25,462 nucleotides of DNA from Chara braunii (Eukaryota; Streptophyta; Charophyceae; Charales; Characeae). The stretch is taken from assembly GCA_003427395.1 (NCBI GenBank), contig BFEA01000121.1, positions 116,826-142,287 on the forward strand, written 5' to 3'. A program made the position numbers and the translations under genes. The notes under the pieces are model-generated. The model worked only from the letters and a program-made list of their open reading frames with translations, ran no database searches and was not told the origin of the DNA. Numbering within the stretch: position 1 is the first letter of the stretch; each line of letters opens with the position of its first letter. Shown here piece by piece: positions 17,740-25,462 of the stretch.

Positions 17740-18557
17740 TGCTTTCCAATCCGGAAGCCGAAAAATGAAGCGGCTCAATGGACTCCTTGAAAAAGGATTC
17801 ATTAAGCTTAGTTCATCCCCCTTCGGCACAAGCTGCCTTTTCATCAAGAAAGGCGAAACATCTGAACTCCGGATGTGCACAGACTACCGCGCCTTGAATC
17901 AGATCACGATCAAGAACAAGTACCCCCTACGTCGGATCTCGAAGCTGCTTGACCGTCTCCATGGAGCCAAATATTTTACCAAAATTGACCTCCGTGTGGC
18001 TTCCACCAGATCCGCATCCGCAAGGAGGACACCCACAAGACCGCATTCTATTCTCGCTTTGGGCACTACGAGTTCCTCGTAATGCCCTTTGGACTCACCA
18101 ACGCCCCCGCCTTATTCCAATCCACCATGAACCACATCTTCCACGACCTCCTCGAAGTCCGTGTTGTCGTTTACCTCAATGATATCCTTGTCTATAGCCC
18201 CACCTTTGAGTCCCACCTTCAGCATCTGCTCTTTATCCTCAAAGAGCAAAAAAATTATACACCAAGCTCAGCAAATGCACCTTTGCCACTTCAAGCGTTG
18301 AATATCTTAGCCACATCGTCTCCGCTGAAGGTATATGCCTGGACCCCTCGAAGGTCACCGCCCTCTTTGAGTATCCACCACCCAAGACCCTACGCCAACT
18401 TCGCTCATTTCTCGGCCTTGCCAACTACTACCGCCCCTTTATCTACAACTTCTCCGCCATCTCGTACCCCCTCCACGAACTCAACCGCAAGGACGAACCC
18501 TTCACTTGGAACGACCACCGCCAAAACGCCTTCGACTTCCTCAAACAAACCATCACC
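17740..18557 (+). pseudogene. Chromovirus B reverse transcriptase, frameshifted
   Basis: Homology begins in the RT N-terminal extension (SNPEAEK then LLEKGFIKLSSSPFGTSCLF). The fingers/palm motif RMCTDYRALNQITIKNKYPL is clear. A one-base loss near 17993 breaks the frame after KIDLR, and GFHQIRIRKED continues in the next frame. MPFGLTNAPALFQSTMNHIF follows. The catalytic box is YLNDILVYS at 18172-18198, so the YxDD active site has Asn in place of the first Asp (codon 18178-18180 AAT). A further frameshift coincides with an A7 run at 18248-18254; the thumb (LSKCTFATSSVEYLSHIVSAEG, LRQLRSFLGLANYYRPF) is in the third frame. Gag and protease are absent upstream. The enzyme is certainly dead. Confidence 0.85.
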
Positions 18558-19253
18558 ATGGTCCCCGTCCTCAAGATCGTCGACCCCTCTCGACATTTCT
18601 ACGTTACCACTGACGCATCCGAATTCGCCCTTGGAGCCGTCCTATCCCAACACTTCCCTCGCGACACCTCTGAAACCCCCTCCATCCAAGACTCCCCCAC
18701 CCACACTGAGGCTCCCCACGGCGAATACCCCATCGCCTTCGCTAGCAAGAAGCTCCTTCCCGCAGAGATGAACTACCCCTCCAACGAGAAGGAACTCCTC
18801 ACCGTGATCCACGCCCTCAAAGTCTGGCGCCCGGACCTCTACGGACAATACTTCACCATCCGCACGGACAACACCATCGTTTCCTCTATCCTCACCAAGA
18901 AAGGCATCACCCCGCGCCAAGCCCGTTGGTTAGACTTTCTTGCCCAATTCACATTCACCATTTGCCACACCCCCGGCAAAAGCAACCGCATTGTCGATGC
19001 CCTCTCTCGACGCCCCGACCACAAGCCCTTTGAAAAAGTCTACACAGCCATGACTCATATCCAACTCCTCCCATTACTCCACCACCGCTACACCCAAGGC
19101 TACCTCTCTTGCTCGGATTTCTCAACAATCTACAACAAACTTCGTGACCTCGACTCAGTCCCCGACTACTCCCTTCACGACCAACTTCTTTACATTGACA
19201 CCAAAGGCACTCGCCAACTGACGCACGTGGCCTCCGTACCCAGCTCTTGGCCG
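18558..19253 (+). pseudogene. Chromovirus B RNase H and connection
   Basis: Open in one frame that actually continues from about 18255. Gypsy RNase H motifs are complete when numbered from 18558: D19 (YVTTDASEFALGAVLSQ), E79 (YPSNEKELLTVIHALK), D104 (FTIRTDNTIVSSIL) and D147 (SNRIVDALSRRP). An unusual insertion rich in Ser/Thr/Pro/His (residues about 35-57) lies between strands. After RNase H comes the tether to integrase (LYIDTKGTRQLTHVAS), then the frame is lost near 19250. The domain would have degraded the RNA strand of the hybrid during replication. Confidence 0.8.
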
Positions 19254-20281
19254 AGCATCACGACGCCAAAACCGTGGGACACCTCTGGTTCCAGAAAACC
19301 TTCGACACCATCTCTCGTTACTTCTACTGACCTTCCCTACTCGCAGACGTCAAAGCCTACATTCGCTCATGCCCTACTTGTCAAATCGTCAACCCCTCAG
19401 ACAGCGCCAAGCCCGAAAAGCTACAATCATTGTCGATCCCCACCCATCGGTGCAGTCCATTTCCATGGACTTCGTTTGTGGTCTCCCCAAGACCGACCGC
19501 GGACATGATTATATTCATGTCATTGTTTGCCGCTTAACTAAACGCGCCCACTTTATCCCTTCCAACACATCACACAACGCCGAGAACGTCGCCATTCTCT
19601 TCTTTGATCATGTCGCATGCCATCACGGTCTCCCCGAGAACATCATCAGCAACCGTGACCCTCGCTTCCTATCATAATCCTGGAAACACCTCTTTAAAGC
19701 CTACGGAACCACGCTCAAGTATAGCACTGCATTCCACCCACAGACCGATGGACAAACCGAAAAGATGAACGATACTCTCCAAAGAATCCTGCGGAAGTAT
19801 TGTCATCCAATATCAACACGACTGGGATCAGTTGCTCACCGCCGCCGAGATCGCCTACAACAATGTTGCCTGTCCTTCCACTGGCATGTCTCCATTCTAC
19901 CTTGACCTTGGCTATCATCCGCGCTTGCCCTCCGATTTCCTACTCCCCTCGCAACTCAACCCCTCTACGCCCTGCCCTTCCCTCAATCAATGGGTAGCAA
20001 GAATGAATCGAATCCTCATAGAAGCAACCGAAACCCTTGAAAGAACACAAGAACAACAAGCAAACAGGACTAACAAACACAGACGTGACGTGTCATTCAA
20101 AGAAGGGGACAAAGTATGACTCTCCACCAAACGCTTTGAACCCGAACAAGGCTTGTCCAAGAAACTCTTGAACACGTGGCTCGGACCCTTCCCCCTCATT
20201 GAACACACCTCCCTTGTCAACTACAAACTCCAACTTCCGCCTGACATGAGTCGCGTCCACCCCGTCTTCCATGTAGAATAA
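19253..20281 (+). pseudogene. Chromovirus B integrase, multiply broken
   Basis: The zinc-binding HHCC is intact at 19259-19381 (HDAKTVGH then CPTC), but a TGA at 19328-19330 lies inside it at a position where the family has Trp. The frame shifts near 19440. The core has D in SMDFVCGLP (19468-19470) and E in DGQTEKMN (19759-19761). The second catalytic Asp, expected at the S-D-R-D position, is Asn (AAC at 19651-19653, ISNRDPRF). A TAA interrupts at 19675-19677 and another frameshift falls near 19800. The C-terminal part ([27 protein letters not shown]) continues to TGA 20117-20119 in KV*LSTKRF. The GPF-type module TWLGPFPLIEHTSLVNYKLQ follows, then TAA at 20279-20281 after FHVE. Confidence 0.85.
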
Positions 20282-20370
20282 CTAAAAGAATACCATGAAT
20301 CCCCACCCGAATTTGCGACCGCCCTTACCCCAGACCTCCACCGATCATGCTCCCCACATGCCCATAATTC

Positions 20371-20571
20371 GTAGTAGAATCCATCACAGGTGGACGAACC
20401 ACACAAGTATCAGACCATCCGGAACCAATCATAGAATACAAAGTTAAATGGACAAGATACCCTGACGAAGAATCGACATGGGAACCTCTTCCTAACCTTA
20501 AGAATGCTATGAAACTTGTTCGCGCCTATGATCGTGCTCACCCTATATCCTGGATACATAATATAACTTAA
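20371..20571 (+). pseudogene. Chromovirus B chromodomain
   Basis: In a different frame from the integrase, this reads VVESITGGRTTQVSDHPEP, then IIEYKVKWTRYPDEESTWEPLPNL split over the usual strands, then a helix KNAMKLVRAYDRAHP, ending at TAA 20569-20571. The aromatic and core positions of a chromodomain (Tyr in YKVKW, the two Trp) are present. In chromoviruses this C-terminal domain steers integration towards chromatin carrying particular histone marks. The two-helix-plus-sheet length is normal. It identifies the element as a chromovirus, distinct from element A. A frameshift between 20281 and 20371 isolates it. Confidence 0.8.
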
Positions 20572-20808
20572 ACCCTAAACCCTTGCGTAAACCCCGCCTT
20601 GACCCCGCCTAAACCCCGCATTCCTGCTCTGTTCACACCCCTGTACCCAGCAAAGACTGCTGAAGACTGCTTCCTCACCGCCACTTTTGCGACACCCTCA
20701 AGACTTTTTTTCTTCCGCTTGTAACACTCAGACCTCTCAGACCAGCACTTGAGCATTGAACAAACAATTTTTATTTTTATTTTTCTCAAACCTGACAACC
20801 TATAACTT

Positions 20809-21030
20809 TGTAGAACACCAATAGGACTGCCCTGTTACTTGTAGAACCTCAATAGTATTACCCTGTTACTTGAGCATTGATTCCCTCATCCCTGTAGAAC
20901 CTCGCTAGGATTATCCTGTTACATGAGCATTGATTCCCTCACCCCTGTAGAACCTCAATAGGATTACCCTGTTACTTGAGCATTGATTCCCCTCATCCCT
21001 GTAGAAACTCCATAGGATTACCCTGCTACT
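20809..21030. repeat. 53-bp minisatellite in the chromovirus 3' region
   Basis: The unit begins TGTAGAACCTCAATAGGATT, then ACCCTGTTACTTGAGCATTGATTCCCTC. Copies start at 20809 (a 31-bp partial), 20840, 20893, 20946 and 21000 (truncated), with a period of 53-54. The repeat lies between the chromodomain stop and the polypurine tract, so it would be part of the element's 3' untranslated region. Confidence 0.85.
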
Positions 21031-21127
21031 TGCATTACTCCCCCTTTCCTTTTCTGGCCAGTGATCGGCCCCGTCCCGTCCTTCATAGTTGTTCATTGGG
21101 TCTTTGGCAGTCGGGACGCTGCCTTCC

Positions 21128-21139
21128 AAAGGGAGGGGA
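21128..21139 (+). other. Chromovirus polypurine tract
   Basis: AAAGGGAGGGGA is followed by TAG and then the LTR start TGTTACGG at 21143. This is the expected site and context for second-strand DNA priming in a Gypsy element. Confidence 0.7.
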
Positions 21140-21142
21140 TAG

Positions 21143-21890
21143 TGTTACGGACTCAGGCAGGGCTCGATATCTGGTCCGCGGGTTACGACCCGCCAGGTTA
21201 CTATTGTATTTTTTTTGAGTCCTTGATCTCCGGTTCCTAACTGTTGGCGCCCGTTTTCAAATCCCTCCTCTTGTACTTTCGAATTTCAATACTTGGCGCC
21301 ATCCAGCATTCTGGCGCCCAGGCTTAGACCTTCGATTTTCAGTTCAGCCCCGAGGCAAATTGCACTTCTGCCCTCGGACTCAACTTGAGTCCGGTACTTA
21401 AGATCGGACTCAAGCTGAGTTCGGGGGATTCAGTTGTACCCCTCAGTGCTTGTGCTTCACTGTGACTTGCTTCGACATTGTGTTCAAAATCAAGATTGCG
21501 ACTTTGCGACTTTATGACTTTGCCACTTTGTGTTTGCGTCCGTCGAGTCGTGTCGAGTCCATGTCGAGTTGAGTGAGTGTGTGTGTGTGCTCTCACTCCC
21601 TCCCTCTCTCTTCCCCGACCTCGCTGCTCTGCGTCAACCTCGTCACATCAGCGGCATTTCGAGATCTTTTATCTTCGATATTTTGGGATTACTATTTCGG
21701 TGACATTTGTGTTGGCGCCATCTCCTCCTCCTCCCTTCGTCTCTCCCCCCTACATTTTGTCTGTGTGTGGTTCGTGCAGGCCCTGACGCCATCTTCTATG
21801 TTTGGAGTGTCAGTGCATTATATTGCTCTTTGTTATTGGTTGGTTCTCGGTTCTGCATCATGCTTGTGTTCGCTTCTCTAGTATGGAACA
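21143..21890 (+). repeat. Chromovirus LTR (single copy, shared by both halves)
   Basis: Starts TGTTACGG and ends GGAACA, giving TG...CA with a 4-bp inverted terminus TGTT/AACA, 748 bp in all. It is preceded by a polypurine tract and followed after three bases by a primer site, so it has 3'-LTR context on the left and 5'-LTR context on the right. It contains several GGCGCC motifs (about 21245-21320), two related palindromes (CGGACTCAA-C-TTGAGTCCG at 21375-21393 and a weaker version from about 21405), and a short TG microsatellite near 21576. I do not see a convincing TATA box. No second LTR copy lies in the window. Confidence 0.75.
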
Positions 21891-21893
21891 GTT

Positions 21894-21903
21894 TGGTATC
21901 AGA
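21894..21903 (+). other. Primer-binding site, initiator-Met type
   Basis: TGGTATCAGA matches the start of the primer site complementary to the 3' end of plant initiator tRNA-Met, three bases after the LTR's CA. This is the common primer of chromoviruses and Copia elements. The next bases, CCAGACC, diverge from the usual continuation. Confidence 0.75.
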
Positions 21904-21910
21904 CCAGACC

Positions 21911-22005
21911 AAGATTGGATCTGCTCATAGATTGATCGATCAATTGATTAATCCATCGATTGATTGATCCTTCAGAAATTCTGATTGAGTGATTGATTGA
22001 TTAAC

Positions 22006-22041
<36 letters not shown>

Positions 22042-22802
22042 AAATGTAGTTCTGATTGGTGAGAAGCAAGATAATTGATAAATCAGCTAATGCAAGTTGA
22101 TTGATTAGTTGATTAGGATTGTTTCCGTATCAAATCTACAGTTATCATCAATTTCCCAGTTGTAATTTTTTTCTTTTCTTTCTGTTTTTGTAATTCGCTA
22201 ATGCACTAAAATAGAGTTGTTGCAATCTGGAAATTCACTTCAATTTTAGGTTTGACACCAGCAATTTCGCGAAATTCGCAAAATTTTAGGTCGAAAAATC
22301 CCAAAAAATTCGCGATTTTTCTTTTCTCTTCAATTTGCATTGTTCGTTAACTTCTTACCTCCGTGAATTCCGTACGAGATTTCTCATGAATTCCCGGATG
22401 CTGGAAGGTCCGAACAACTTCCCGAAAGTTTCACCTGCAATCAAGTTCAAATTTGCATTTTGATTAGGGGTTGCAGTCAGTGAACTTTTGGACCACCTTG
22501 GGATCTCGGATTGACACGCAATTCCCGACGTATTGATTAGAGTGTCAGTCCACATTGGGAATTCGGGAGCTGCATGCTTATCTATCCCCTGCTTCCCACC
22601 ACCTTGTTCTCCTGTCCCGCTCATGGCCTAAAGCACAATGCCCGACTTCAACCACTGTGCTTACCAGCAACAACTCATGTCAGCAAGTTAGCGACCTGTG
22701 GTACTTCCTCGACGTAGTCCTCAGATAGCAGCTCTTCTTAGCAGACAGCAGCACTCGACAGCACACATCCCGACACCGACGGTACCAAGGAGGGGACGAA
22801 CA
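21911..22802 (+). other. Chromovirus 5' leader with (GATT)n microsatellite
   Basis: Non-coding stretch between the primer site and gag. It contains GATT/GATC-rich DNA at about 21930-22045, with a pure (GATT)n run near 22006-22042. A perfect 14-bp palindrome AATTTCGCGAAATT is at 22263-22276, and a GAAAAATC/GATTTTTC stem at 22293-22321. I see no gene in it. Confidence 0.6.
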
Positions 22803-24121
22803 ATGGTCCTGCCAATGTTTCCGGTCCAAGGCGTCGATGAGGCGTCCGACGTGTTCTTGCAGCGCGTTCAGGCCTTCATGGACCTGGCCGCTGCCGAACA
22901 GGAGCGGATTGTTGCTGCAGTCGCTGAACAGCAGAGACTGGCCCTAGAGGCAGCAGTCCAGGCGCAACTACAGCGAGAAGCCGCCGAAGCAGCGCAACAG
23001 CAACAGTGTGTCACAAGCACACATGTCCTCCAGAATGAGCAGCAGCATTTCAACGAACTCCTCACAACGTGGACTTTTGTGCCATCATCATGATCAGCGC
23101 CAACAGCGTCGGAACAAGAGAAAGCAAAATTGGCTTACCTATTCAGACACTTGTTACACACTGTGAATTGGCAGCAGGAGCAATTGTGGTGGCACACTCC
23201 GGCAGCATACCAGCAGCAATAGATCCTAAAAGCTTCCGCAAATGACTCAAGACACTCGCGACAACGATCAATTCTGCCAAGACACAGCAACAGCAAGTCA
23301 ACGACGCACTTACTTCGCGCCTGAGTACGGTCGAAGCACAGGCCCGTGCACCAGCAGCAGCAACGATCGATTCATCATCAGCTGGCCAGCAATGGGGCCC
23401 ACGTGTAGCAGCAATCGAAAGTACAACCACCACCACCACTCAGCGCATTGATCGCACCATTAACCTGCTCGGAGAGGTGGGCCAGTTCGAGGCTCCAACG
23501 ACGCTCAACAACCAAGTGACGACACTCAGAGCCGAGCTGGGTCAGCTGAAGTCAAGATCTAACAGCAGTAGGACATACAAGATGCCCAATTTCAACGTAG
23601 CCAAATTTGACGACTATCACAAGACCGACCCGTTGACATGGTGGACTGCATACAACACGGAGGCTGACGTACATCACGTCCCTGATGATCAGCGCCTCAA
23701 CGCGCTGTACCTCAAGCTGATTGGCGACAACCAGGCCTTCATGAACAATTTGGCGTTGCAAAAAGCCTGTACGATCGCAACTCTGCACACCAAGATTACA
23801 TGGGACGAGTTCGAGCAGTTGTGGCAGACGCGGTTTATGATCCGAAACGTGAGGAAGACGGTCATGAACGAGCTCTACCATCGCAACCAAGGCACTATGC
23901 CTACCCGAGAATGGTTGACGAAGTGGCAAAAGTTTGTTGCCACTCCGAAATTCAACCTCGATCTCGACGATTTGAGATCTGAGTTCTTCTCTCGATCATG
24001 CAACGGGCTGACTACAGCTCTTGGCAACAAGTTGCAGTATGAGACCTTCGATGCAGTAATATCAAGAGCTAACATTCTCATACAAACGGACCGGCGGGCG
24101 GCCAATGAAAGTCGCCAGTAG
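22803..24121 (+). pseudogene. Chromovirus C gag, frameshifted
   Basis: The chosen start is ATG 22803 (MVLPMFPVQGVDEASDVF); an upstream ATG at 22698 is in frame. The N-terminus is Gln/Ala/Glu-rich and would form a coiled coil (AAAEQERIVAAVAEQQRLAL). A stop at 23091-23093 and frame changes follow, then the frame open to 24121 carries a Thr/Gln linker (about 23275-23470) and the capsid: KMPNFNVAKFDDYHKTDPL, WWTAYNTEADVHHVPDD, ALYLKLIGDNQAFMNN, WDEFEQLWQTRF and PTREWLTKWQKFV. This is the retrotransposon gag capsid domain. It lies after the LTR and primer site, so it begins an element copy. Confidence 0.75.
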
Positions 24122-24348
24122 CAGTCGGTCTATGTGGCAAAGTCAGGAACAGCGCCACAATGCCAATGTGATCCTAACTGAATCACAGGAAGACCACGCC
24201 GCCACAACAGCCTCTGGTGAAGGAGATGTTGTAGCAGCGATCCCTCCTCGATGCACACAAGCTCAGAAGAAGAAGGCGACTACCCAGGCGTCGGAAGGAA
24301 TTGGGGAGCAGCCATGGACGCAGTATCACATTAGCGAGGAGGTCTACC

Positions 24349-24440
24349 ACCGCAAGACAAGGGCAAAGCTACTGTCTTTGGTGCAACGGCTTCAAGCACG
24401 CGACTGCCCAATGCATAGACAAGGGCAAAGCTAGTGTGCC
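24349..24440 (+). pseudogene. Chromovirus C nucleocapsid zinc knuckle
   Basis: CLWCNGFKHATAQC at 24373-24414 is a perfect C-x2-C-x4-H-x4-C zinc knuckle, preceded by basic TARQGQSY. It is in frame 1, whereas the capsid is in frame 2, so an indel separates them between 24121 and 24350. The knuckle binds element RNA in the particle. Confidence 0.75.
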
Positions 24441-24518
24441 TCGCCCAAACAGCTCGGGAAACTGAGCACCGCAAGGAGTGCAGCGACGACGCTCCCCACT
24501 CTGTCGGAAACGGTTGCC

Positions 24519-24935
24519 TTGCTAGCAACCGACTTCATCTCCGGGGAACATGCGGTAATCGATGATTCTCGTTTGCCGTACAAGGATTATGCAGTCCAGC
24601 TGGTCCCACCGTTGAACCAGCCTAGTCATGTGCATGAAGACAGCGTATGCGCAGCTTGCACACCGTCAACAAGTGAGCTGGTTGTTTCGCCTACACACTC
24701 CGAGGACTCATCGGCATGGTCGAGACTTGACGATCTCGACCCGCTAACGATAGAGGACTTCCAATGGTTGCCTCTTCCCTCGACCGGATCCTTGCCCAAT
24801 CTGCATTGCAATGCCTTAATGGCCAACCTACGCACTTACTTGCACGCTGCAGTACCAGCTCCGTTGACGGACGACGGAGTAAGGGTTATCAATATTCGCA
24901 CCTACCTTGCAAAGATCTGTCGTGCGCATGCTTAA
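24519..24935 (+). pseudogene. Chromovirus C linker between gag and protease
   Basis: An open frame of 138 codons with acidic, Ser/Thr-rich character (SPTHSEDSSAWSRLDDLDPL, TIEDFQWLPLPSTGSL). No domain is recognised. By position it joins the zinc knuckle to the protease, and it ends at TAA 24933-24935, where the protease continues in another frame. Confidence 0.45.
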
Positions 24936-24937
24936 GG

Positions 24938-25210
24938 TACGTCGAAAGCGACGCACCCCTCCTCTATATCCGCATTCAAATAGAAAAGGCAACCTGCAGT
25001 GCCTTGATTGATTGTGGAGCGTCTCGCAACTATGTGAGCCAAGCTTTTATGGCCTGTGTTGGCCTCGACCCCCGCGTTCGAAGGAAAACGCAGCCAACGC
25101 ATGTAACACTCGCGGATGGACACACGCAAAACTCAATTAACCGATGCATTGATGACGTCCCTGTTTACTTTGTCCCACTTGCATCCGAGCCGGTGTCTTT
25201 TGACATCCTC
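24938..25210 (+). pseudogene. Chromovirus C aspartic protease, C-terminally cut
   Basis: Retropepsin fold: LLYIRIQIEKATCSALIDCG, then ASRNYVSQAFMACVGL, then a flap region HVTLADGHTQNSI and VPVYFVPLASEPVSFDIL. The active-site triplet is D-C-G (25010-25018) in place of D-[ST]-G. The expected continuation of the closing ILG motif is missing: after FDIL (25210) the sequence turns into unrelated GC-rich DNA. This is the right-hand breakpoint of the element, and it falls just before the point in pol where the left half (17740) begins. Confidence 0.75.
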
Positions 25211-25324
25211 ACATTGTTGCACCCCCCGACGGTTGGCGACCCTTGACTGGTCGGCTGCCGACCCGCCGACCGATCGACTGGTCAGCATCTACCGGTTGAG
25301 GGTCGTCGACACTCCGCAAAAAAA

Positions 25325-25359
<35 letters not shown>

Positions 25360-25462
25360 AATTGGGGGGGGGGTGTCCAGAACCCCTAATAACGCATCCA
25401 ACACCCCCATAGCGGCCCCCAATACCCCCATACACCCCCCCAAACCGCCCCCAACACCCTCA
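25211..25462. repeat. Junction DNA, (AAAT)n and C-rich degenerate repeat
   Basis: After the protease break there is a GC-rich piece with a GGTCGGC/GCCGACC stem (25249-25263). Then comes an (AAAT)n microsatellite at about 25321-25361, a G9 run, and a C-rich degenerate repeat of the form AACACCCCCAT to the window end. No gene is seen. Confidence 0.7.

Noticed and set aside
20569-20587. Interstitial telomere repeat (TAAACCCTAAACCCTT)
   Set aside because: Only two plant-type CCCTAAA units, followed by degenerate C-rich sequence. Chance is likely.

Overview
This window reads as nuclear DNA from a large, repeat-rich eukaryotic genome, most likely a streptophyte (charophyte alga or land plant). The evidence is plant-style Ty3/Gypsy retroelements with long LTRs, an initiator-Met primer site in one and an Asp-type primer site in another, a chromodomain integrase, and abundant microsatellites. 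A Chara-like alga is a guess from the style of the gag and protease proteins; nothing here proves the species. I found no host gene, tRNA, rRNA or CRISPR array. Everything recognisable is mobile-element derived or low-complexity.

Layout. Bases 15-340 form a large palindrome built from (TTGA)n, CA/TG and C/G-rich blocks. Bases 640-2648 and 15523-17333 are homologous direct copies, about 95% identical in the part I compared by eye. Both end in CGACA, and the first is followed by a primer-binding site, so they are read as the LTRs of one giant Ty3/Gypsy element (element A). Its gag, protease, reverse transcriptase, RNase H and integrase lie at 2889-8801. Frameshifts and stops break everything upstream of 6858, but the last 647 codons (RNase H C-terminus and integrase) are open. 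Each LTR carries a copy of an unknown ORF, intact only in the 3' copy.

Between the integrase of A and its 3' LTR lie about 6.7 kb without recognisable genes. This stretch holds a possible LTR-like block with TGTCGGGG/CCCCGACA ends (10337-11845), a T69 tract, two dense fields of short unrelated hairpins (10830-11358 and 12214-13015), a 53/54-bp minisatellite (13276-13760) and an 85-bp tandem duplication (15249-15418).

From about 17740 to 25210 lies a second, unrelated Gypsy element: a chromovirus, decayed, in the unusual order RT - RNase H - integrase - chromodomain - 53-bp minisatellite - polypurine tract - LTR (21143-21890) - Met primer site - gag - protease. The two halves add up to one element with one LTR, circularly permuted. 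This fits insertion of a one-LTR circle, or two truncated copies sharing an LTR. Its catalytic residues and Trp/Gln codons are damaged mainly by G-to-A or C-to-T changes, as expected for methylated, silenced DNA. The window ends in (AAAT)n and a C-rich degenerate repeat.

The observations most worth a second look are the hairpin array, the circular permutation, the LTR-borne ORF and the microsatellite palindrome.
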